Assembly (NCBI GenBank): GCA_028023455.1
Contig: JAQFVV010001092.1
Location: forward strand, 1-64,000
Source: Epiperipatus broadwayi
Taxonomy: Eukaryota > Onychophora > Udeonychophora > Euonychophora > Peripatidae
Direction: 5' to 3'
DNA length: 64,000 nt
Shown: positions 56,655 to 64,000 of the stretch, piece after piece
Layout: each line of letters begins with the position of its first letter
Numbering within the stretch: the stretch's first letter is position 1
Notes under the pieces: model-generated
What the model saw: the letters and a program-made list of their open reading frames with translations, nothing else
Told to the model about the DNA's origin: nothing
Database searches by the model: none
Program-made: the position numbers and the translations under genes

Positions 56655-58232
56655 TAGTTATAATAATTCAGCTGCAGCGATATGCAGTTCAGACAGAGAT
56701 AGAATTAAAAAAAAAAATATCATTAATAAAATAAATTTAAAAAATAGTTATTAATAAACTACCATTCTTTCTCTATCCAAAACACATTCTCTGGGCTGTA
56801 AGTACGTGCACTGTTCGACAATGATGATGATTTTTCATGTCATTGTTAGTATTACTGACTAAAACAAAATATTCATTAATTTGCCAATATGATCTCAATA
56901 TTTTTGGTTATTATACAATTATATGTTTCAATCTCTTAAGCCATGCCACGCTTGTAATATTGATCTGAATTTGATCAATTATTAATTTAAGAGCACTTAT
57001 AATAATGACACTAATCTCAGGGTTCTCTGTTATATTTAAGAAAATTGCTCGGCAGTATTGTGTTGTCGCATATGACTAACATTCTGGTCGGCTGTAGGAA
57101 ATATTTACCTTATTTAAATTCCAGGTGTCTTCATCCACATATTAACTAATATAATATTTACCGAGATGATCACCATATTCAATAACAATGCATAATTTGG
57201 AATAATAAAGCCTTTTAAATCCAGAATCTCAGTCGGAATGATGAAAAGACAAGGGTGCTTTTGTGTCCTTCCATTATCCATGACAACACAATAATTTAAC
57301 TAAGATTTATTACTTAGATACTTCCTCAAATGGGTATTCAACAATGTGCAACCAAAGCTAGTAGTTTGGGAATAAAGTGATTTTACACACATAGAAAATA
57401 AAATAAAATGTCTTGGTCTGAAGTTTTCAATTCCCTAAATAATTCTTATTAAAATATAACATAATGAAATATTTTGATCTGCTTACAATTGTCTATCTGG
57501 CGTTTTGAATTTAAGATTTCATAAATGATTTTGGACTCAAGAAAGTATTGCAAGTATTATACCAATACACTTTTATTTAGCACATAAGAAAAATGACTCT
57601 AAACAACTTGTAACAAGACGATACTTTATTATTAACTTATAACAAAATTCTAATTTTTTATTATGGTTTAACAAAAATATCTTTTATGATTAACATAATA
57701 AACAAACATATACAATTTATTCGATCCCATATGGATAAAACAAAATATAACTAATATTAATTCGTCTATACTTTTAGACTTGGATTCGAACTACTTCTTC
57801 ATCTTTTTTTTTTTTATGCAAATTGAATATAACAAAATAAATAGTATTATCGATACATCAACTTATCCGTTTAGTGTATCTTATAAGAACGGTTACTTAA
57901 ATTTACTGACTAACGATCTGTTTTAAAACAAAATTAATCTGATTCTAGGCAATGCGTACAAACGATTTTTTTATTATCATATCTTTAATTAAATGATAGT
58001 TTTTATTTAGATAACTTATTATAATTTATGGGTTACGTATCAGAAGTTACACTTATTATTTTAATGTTTACCTTAATAACAACTGAAGTTGTTATACACA
58101 CTGTTTTCCTCAGTATAAGTTATATTGTGAGTGCTACTTAATCATTAACCTGAATTAAACCTAGTATTTGAACCCTCTATTGGCAAATGAAAATTTTTAA
58201 TCACGCAATTTTAAAACTTACTCTCTCCATTG

Positions 58233-58308
58233 ACTTACGTGTGGATTACCAATACTATTCCGTCGCACAATCCAGACATTGATCATATATACTAGCACTC
58301 TATTTATA
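58233..58308 (-). promoter_or_regulatory. Possible TATA promoter and short first exon
   Basis: On minus, TATAAATAG (58308-58300) is followed about 62 nt later by a consensus splice donor, CCACAC|GTAAGTCA (58238-58233). A start site about 30 nt after the TATA box would give a first exon of about 35-40 nt. The strand agrees with the sushi exons 5.5 kb downstream, so this could be their promoter, but nothing links them directly. Confidence 0.3.
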
Positions 58309-61040
58309 CTAAATGGAGCTTGAGGAATTAACCTCCAATATACCCGTTATCTTGCCATAACTTTCTAAACAAACACAATATTCAACACCTTCCTTGGTGG
58401 AATTATCTCTATTTTCTCATGAGGAATATGGAATAACACCGAAGGGCTGTAGAGTTAACTACTATATTAAAATAGTTTGGTGGGTCCTTGCCTCTTAATT
58501 GGGCATAATAGGAGCACACACCAAATATAATCCTCTCCTGGGATTTTAACGAATGAAATACCCTAAATACTATATAAAGTACTGATCGTCCTAACTATGA
58601 GAAGCGATCACTTGGGTTATAAACATACCCGAATACTAGATTTATCTATTCCCCTCATGGAAAATAAAGCTTTTGGGGAGATTATTTTCTATCCCACAAA
58701 ATAAGTACATTACAATTATTACTTAGGCGCATATTAAGCCTATACCGATGCTATATCGGGGCAAGACAAGCAAATACACTAATTACACTAAACTTATGTT
58801 CCGGGGTATACTTAGATCAGCGTCTGATATCAATGGATATCACAGAATACAATAATACTTTTCACTTTTGCCAAAGAAACATTCAACAAATAATTGGAAA
58901 TATAGTATTTTGAACTAAACCAAGTGAATGCATTAATAAAGAATAATTGGGAATAAGTTCCTTAATTAACATAGTATAAATTTGTTTCAAACTTTAAATA
59001 AGTAATATTTTGTATAGCACTTCTCTTTAATTACTTCTGATAATTTTAACTAGATATTTTACCTATTAAGGATCTAAATTTTTCCCCTTCAACGCATCCA
59101 ACATCCAAATTGATACTCATAATTACATATCATAAGTAAACACATTTTAAAAAAAAATATTTTTTTTTCATGTCAAATATAAATTTAACCTAGAATAATT
59201 ACATAAAAACATACCTTTATGATTATAAGGTCATTTAAATATTGCTTAAATATATAGCCTTTAACCTGCTGATATAAAAAAAAATACACATAATTTTACA
59301 AATTAGTAAAAAAAAATCATTACTTAACAAGTGCTTATAATATCACTAAAAAAAAATGTTTTCCGTTGGGCACTTTATCCAGATGAAGAACTTGATCCAT
59401 TCGTAGTTCACGAAGCAAATTTAAACAAGAAACACATTTTATTATTTCATTTATAAAAAGTTGCCTTCCTTCTGGTGCACTTAATAGTAGGCAAAGAAAA
59501 CATAGCAGCGTGGATTTTAATTCTTTCTTGAATTAACTGCTATAATTATGGGATCCAAGAAAACAATACAGATTTTAACATGACGAATATTTGACAATAA
59601 ACGATCACATCTACAATTCTTTTCTTTTACGATTGGCGATATGTATCATTTTTAGCTAGCTGGCTTATGAATAAAAGAATGCGCAAATTTTTCCAAAATA
59701 TGATTTTTATTGACTGCAGCTGACTTACGTGGATATAAAGTTTTAATGACTCCAATTCATGTATAATATAACATATTTTTTTATGGTTATAATTAGGTCA
59801 CTAATGTTTATAGTTTTTATTCCTACTCTAGGAATTATAATTTTTCTTTACTATGGAATTCTCTGTAAATGCACACATACAAATTTTCCGATATTTGCCT
59901 TGAGAAAATTTATATTTCTTTTTAAAAAATATACAGGTGCATAAGTAAATATCATTTATTATTTATTATTTCTTGATAATTTTCAGTGAATAAAACAGAT
60001 TTTAACGTGGGGAACTTGCATTATTTTCTAAAGCAGACAATTTCTGTTAGAAAGAGCGCGAACTTTTTGGTTAACTTTCCTTGGCTTTTATAATATGTCT
60101 TTTAATTCTAGTTTTTCTTTTATACCATGAAAAGATTATTAAATAAGGTAAAGTTAACAAATAATTAATTATTTCTTGGAAATTACTTATATTGCTTAGT
60201 TTAACTATAATGATATTTTCCGTGATCGCTGTAGTCAATACGTTCACTTTGCACTTTAGCCGAAGATAGAACATTTTTGAGTATAAAAAGCTTTATAATA
60301 GGTAGATAGCAACAGAAGCTTATGGATGTCTTATCAAAATATTTTAGCTAGACATGATATTGTTAAAATGTTACTTGAATTTATTTCTGCAATAAAAAAT
60401 ATAAAAATTTGTTACCGAATTTCAGCACTGCTTCTCCTTGTAAAACTTATGTCAGACTAGATTTTCTACAAAATTTAGCGGTCTTCTTTTAGCGACCTCT
60501 GACAGAAAAATAATTATTTAATTATACATAAACAAAGGAAAGGAAAAAAAAACTTATTACAGTTATATATTTCTGTATGATTTAAATGGATTACAAGATA
60601 ATTTGACAAATAATGAAAAATAATAATAAATATCTTTAACTAATGCTTATTAGTGATGTATAATTTTATATACATTATTATCTAAATAATTTAAAAAAAA
60701 TTATCAGAAGTTACTGTGCTTTATGATAAGACATTCATCTACTCTCCCCTCTACCCATCCAAAATCAATTACTGTTTATGATAGGTGCTTTTATACTATA
60801 TTAAATTGCTCTTATTGTTACCATATTTTAACTAAATTATTTATGCTCTTCTTCAAAATGACATTGGATTACCAAATTTATTAATTATTTGCTTAAAACA
60901 CGTTAAAGTGAGTAAATAGCATACTTTATTAATCACTTAATATTATTATTATTTTACTTTTTATTTCCTAGAAAAGGATTGCATTGTTTTCCTGTAGGAA
61001 ATAATGCTAAATAAACCAAGTGTCAATAACACTAGGTTAC
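58309..61040. other. Intergenic, no gene recognised
   Basis: 58309-58900 is less AT-rich than average, with a TATATAAAG motif on plus near 58572. No open frame with a domain. Could be a decayed LTR or regulatory DNA. The remainder is AT-rich. Confidence 0.4.
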
Positions 61041-62911
61041 AATATATATATATATGACAATATATGGCATTATATATATATATGACAATAGATGGCATTA
61101 TACCAAAAACACCTTCAAGCGTTTGTTTACATAAACATCAGAGTGAGTATTTCACTATCTCTAACTTAATTTCCACCTTCATATCATGATTTCAAGCTAT
61201 TTGCTATCGTCAGTGAAGGACAGGATTAAGAAACTAGATCTAAAACACAAACTCTGAGCATTTAAGAAACACTTTCTATTCAGCTTGCGAGTGTGAATCT
61301 TTTAGACATGTAATGTCTTCAAACTCAGCATCGCATGCCAGATAGCTACATGGGTCTGATATCAGTTCAGCATCACCACATAGTAGAAGTCTCTGCAATA
61401 TATATATCATTGCAAGAAAGACCTCAAAGGTACATTTATGAAAAACAAAAAAACACAAGTTAAAAAACTTGCATACGCTTGTATTTATGACAATAGATGG
61501 CATTATACCAAAAACACCTTCAAGCGTTTGCTTACATAAACGTCAGAGCGAGTATTTCACTATCTCTAACTTAATTTCCACCTTCATATCATGATTTCAA
61601 GCTATTTGCTATCGTCAGTGAAGGACAGGATTAAGAAACTAGATCTAAAACACAAACTCTGAGTGTTTAAGAAACAGTTTCTATTCAGCTTGCGAGCGTG
61701 AATCTTTTAGACACGTAATGTCTTCAAACTCAGCATCGCATGCCAGATAGCTACATGGGTATGATATCAGTTCAGCATCACCACATAGTAGAAGTCTCTG
61801 CAATATATATCATTGCAAGAAAGACCTCAAAGGTACATTTATGAAAAACAAAAAACACAAGTTAAAAAACTTGCATACGCTTGTATTTATGACAATAGAT
61901 GGCGTTATACCAAAAACACCTTCAAGCGTTTGTTTACATAAATGTCAGAGTGAGTATTTCACTATCTCTAACTTAATTTCCACCTTCATATCATTATTTC
62001 AAGCTATTTGCTATCGTCAGTGAAGGACAGGATTAAGAAACTAGATCTAAAACACAAACTCTGAGCGTATAAGAAACAATTTCTATTCAGCTTGCGAGCG
62101 TGAATCTTTTAGACACGTAATGTCTTCAAACTCAGCATTGCATGCCAGATAGCTACATGGGTCTGATATCAGTTCAGCATCACCACATAGTAGAAGTCTC
62201 TGCAATATATATCATTGCAATATATATCATTACGTGTCTAAAAGATTCACACTCGCAAGCTGAATAGAAACTCTTAAACGCTCAGAGTTTGTGTTTTAGA
62301 TCTAATTTCTTAATCCTGTCCTTCACTGATGATAGCAAATAGCTTGAAATCATGATATGAAGGTGGAAATTAAGTTAGAGATAGTGAAATACTCACTCTG
62401 ACATTTATGTAAACAAACATTTGAAGGTGTTTTTGGTATAATGCCATCTATTGTCATAAATACAAGCATATGCAAGTTTTTTAACTTGTGTTTTTTGTTT
62501 TTCATAAATGTACCTTTGAGATCTTTCTTGCAATGATATATATTGCAGAGACTTCTACTATGTGGTGATGCTGAACTGATATCAGACCCATGTAGCTATC
62601 TGGCATGCGATGCTGAGTTTGAAGACATTACGTGTCTAAAAGATTCACACTCGCAAGCTGAATAGAAACTGTTTCTTAAACGCTCAGAGTTTGTGTTTTA
62701 GATCTAGTTTCTTAATCCTGTCCTTCACTGATGATAGCAAATAGCTTGAAATCATGATATGAAGGTGGAAATTCGGTTAGAGATAGTGAAATACTCGCTC
62801 TGATGTTTATGTAAACAAACGCTTGAAGGTGTTTTTGGTATAACGCCATCTATTGTCATAAATACAAGCGTATGCAAGTTTTTTAACTTGTGTTTTTTGT
62901 TTTTCATATAT
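61041..62911. repeat. Satellite-like block: 405-bp unit in three direct then two inverted copies
   Basis: GACAATAGATGG starts direct units at 61084, 61489 and 61891 (periods 405 and 402), the third partial to about 62220. From about 62229 the same unit runs inverted, repeating at about 62625 (GACATTACGTGTCT) and ending at 62907. Copies are roughly 95% identical. Each contains an AAGTTAAAAAACTT hairpin and an ATATAT step where joins occur. Open frames at 61503-61276 and 61841-62023 overlap on opposite strands in the same unit and are not convincing genes. Confidence 0.92.
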
Positions 62912-64000
62912 ATATGAGTGTGTGTGTGTTTGATACATATATAATGAAAGTATACATATTTATAAATTTATAAATCCATGTACAGTTAGAAATATCATTG
63001 CTTTCAGCTTCATTCACATCCGATAAGAATGCAACAACACACATGCATTTTTCTCTATTTTAAACAGCTGGAGCATAATGTAACTTTAATACTGATTACC
63101 GCTTTAAAGAATCTACAACAAATTTTAGAGTTCCTAGAGTTAAATGGCTAATGAAATTGATAATGCTGGATATATTTTGTTATTCTTCAGTTTAGAAAAC
63201 TTTCGAAACTATTTTGGTGAAAGTTTATAAAATTTGATAGTATGGGATTTAATATAAACTTTTCTGTTAACTGAAAGGAGACACTTAAATTCCTCTTGGA
63301 AGCATTAAATAAACTGAGCAGGGCATTTTTCTAAAATTCCGCATACGTTCTTCTCGTTGCAGCTGTTATTACTAAATGATTATTCATATAGTGTATGAAC
63401 ATGGATGACCTGCTCACCCAGACACATTAGCCAATATGGTGAATTTACTGGCTTTTTACCCCCGAGTTCAAGATAAAAAAACAATATATTCTTTCTTTCC
63501 AGTTGCCTGACAGCTCTCAATTGAAAAATCATTATGAATTTTTGTGAATGCAGATTGAATGCATTTTTATAAATAGTTATTTACAATCGGGACAGAAAAA
63601 TAAATCAAGGTCCTTATGGTCAGGTGGTTGTAAAGTCACCAGGCAAAGTAGTGGTTGGTAGCTGAATGAGAATGGTGCTAAGAATTTCCTGATTGCAGAC
63701 ACAGGTTGACATTTGATGATAACATGTTATCTGGATACTTAAAACTGCATATAACTTTCATATGAAGAAGGATTGCAAGAATTGGAAGATCTATCTAATA
63801 ATAAATGGCCATTATTGACGTTTGTGAATTTAAAACAAAATGTGAAAAGACAATTTAAAAACTAGGCATGTACTATACCACAAAACCACAAACATTGAAA
63901 GTACAAGTGGATATGATTCACCGTCAGTAAAAAAAGTGGAAGAACAACATTGTGGAGATTTATGGTGTATCAGACAGCATGTCAAGATCGGTTATTTATA
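62912..64000. other. No gene recognised
   Basis: Begins with a short ATATAT/GTGTGT run (62908-62930). 63580-64000 is less AT-rich and might be part of a decayed transposon, but no motif supports this. Confidence 0.4.

Larger units (their letters stand above)
52763..58232 (-). other. Probable 5' intron sequence of the sushi gene; no further exon found
   Basis: 5.5 kb without a recognisable exon. Holds the tRNA-like element at 54283-54363 and the hairpin cluster at 56569-56654. Extension of the gene to 58.2 kb is inference. Confidence 0.35.

Noticed and set aside
61276-62023. Open frames of 75 and 60 codons in the 405-bp satellite units.
   Set aside because: They overlap on opposite strands in the same repeated unit, and other units do not keep them consistently.

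Overview
The window is A+T-rich (roughly 70-75% by eye) eukaryotic DNA, almost certainly from an invertebrate animal. It has spliced phase-1 sushi/CCP exons with consensus splice sites, Ty3/Gypsy retrotransposons, a pogo/Tigger-like TA-flanked MITE, several TTAA-flanked elements, many (AT)n/(GT)n microsatellites, and signs of CpG decay in repeats. I see no bacterial operons, rRNA or CRISPR. A mollusc would fit, but nothing seen excludes other AT-rich invertebrates, so no species is named.

Layout. (1) 1.2-12.9 kb: two decayed Ty3/Gypsy elements of one lineage, head to head. Copy A is on the minus strand (about 5.3 to 1.2 kb) and copy B on the plus strand (about 7.65 to 12.9 kb). Both carry Gag, protease, RT/RNase H and integrase remnants with broken frames and damaged catalytic motifs. 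(2) 13.2-31.15 kb: the most structured part. A foldback-like element of 16.6 kb (14563-31140) is bounded by long inverted repeats and a perfect 8-bp target duplication (AACTTTTG). Its centre is a near-perfect palindrome at about 24.3 kb, and its arms contain subterminal tandem repeats. Four later insertions sit in it: a 747-bp TTAA-flanked element (15213-15959), a 7.2-kb non-autonomous LTR retrotransposon with 2.5-kb LTRs (16011-23244), and two 2.0-2.2 kb LTR-like TG...CA elements in opposite orientation (25719-27725 and 28600-30840). Because the host element is a palindrome, the uninterrupted arm preserves the empty site for the first two insertions. (3) 31.1-48.5 kb: mostly featureless AT-rich DNA, with a pyrimidine-rich tract, a 935-bp pogo-like MITE and a third copy of the TTAA element. 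(4) 48.5-58.3 kb: part of a minus-strand gene with two sushi-domain exons and further TTAA MITEs in its intron, then a tRNA-like SINE head, a run of four hairpins and a possible TATA promoter. (5) 61.0-62.9 kb: a 405-bp satellite-like unit in direct then inverted copies.

Only the sushi exons look like functional host coding sequence. Everything else recognisable is mobile or repetitive DNA. The LTR pair differs by only four substitutions, all at CpG sites, so that insertion is young. One LTR carries a 15-nt exact match to an Illumina adapter, probably an assembly artefact.
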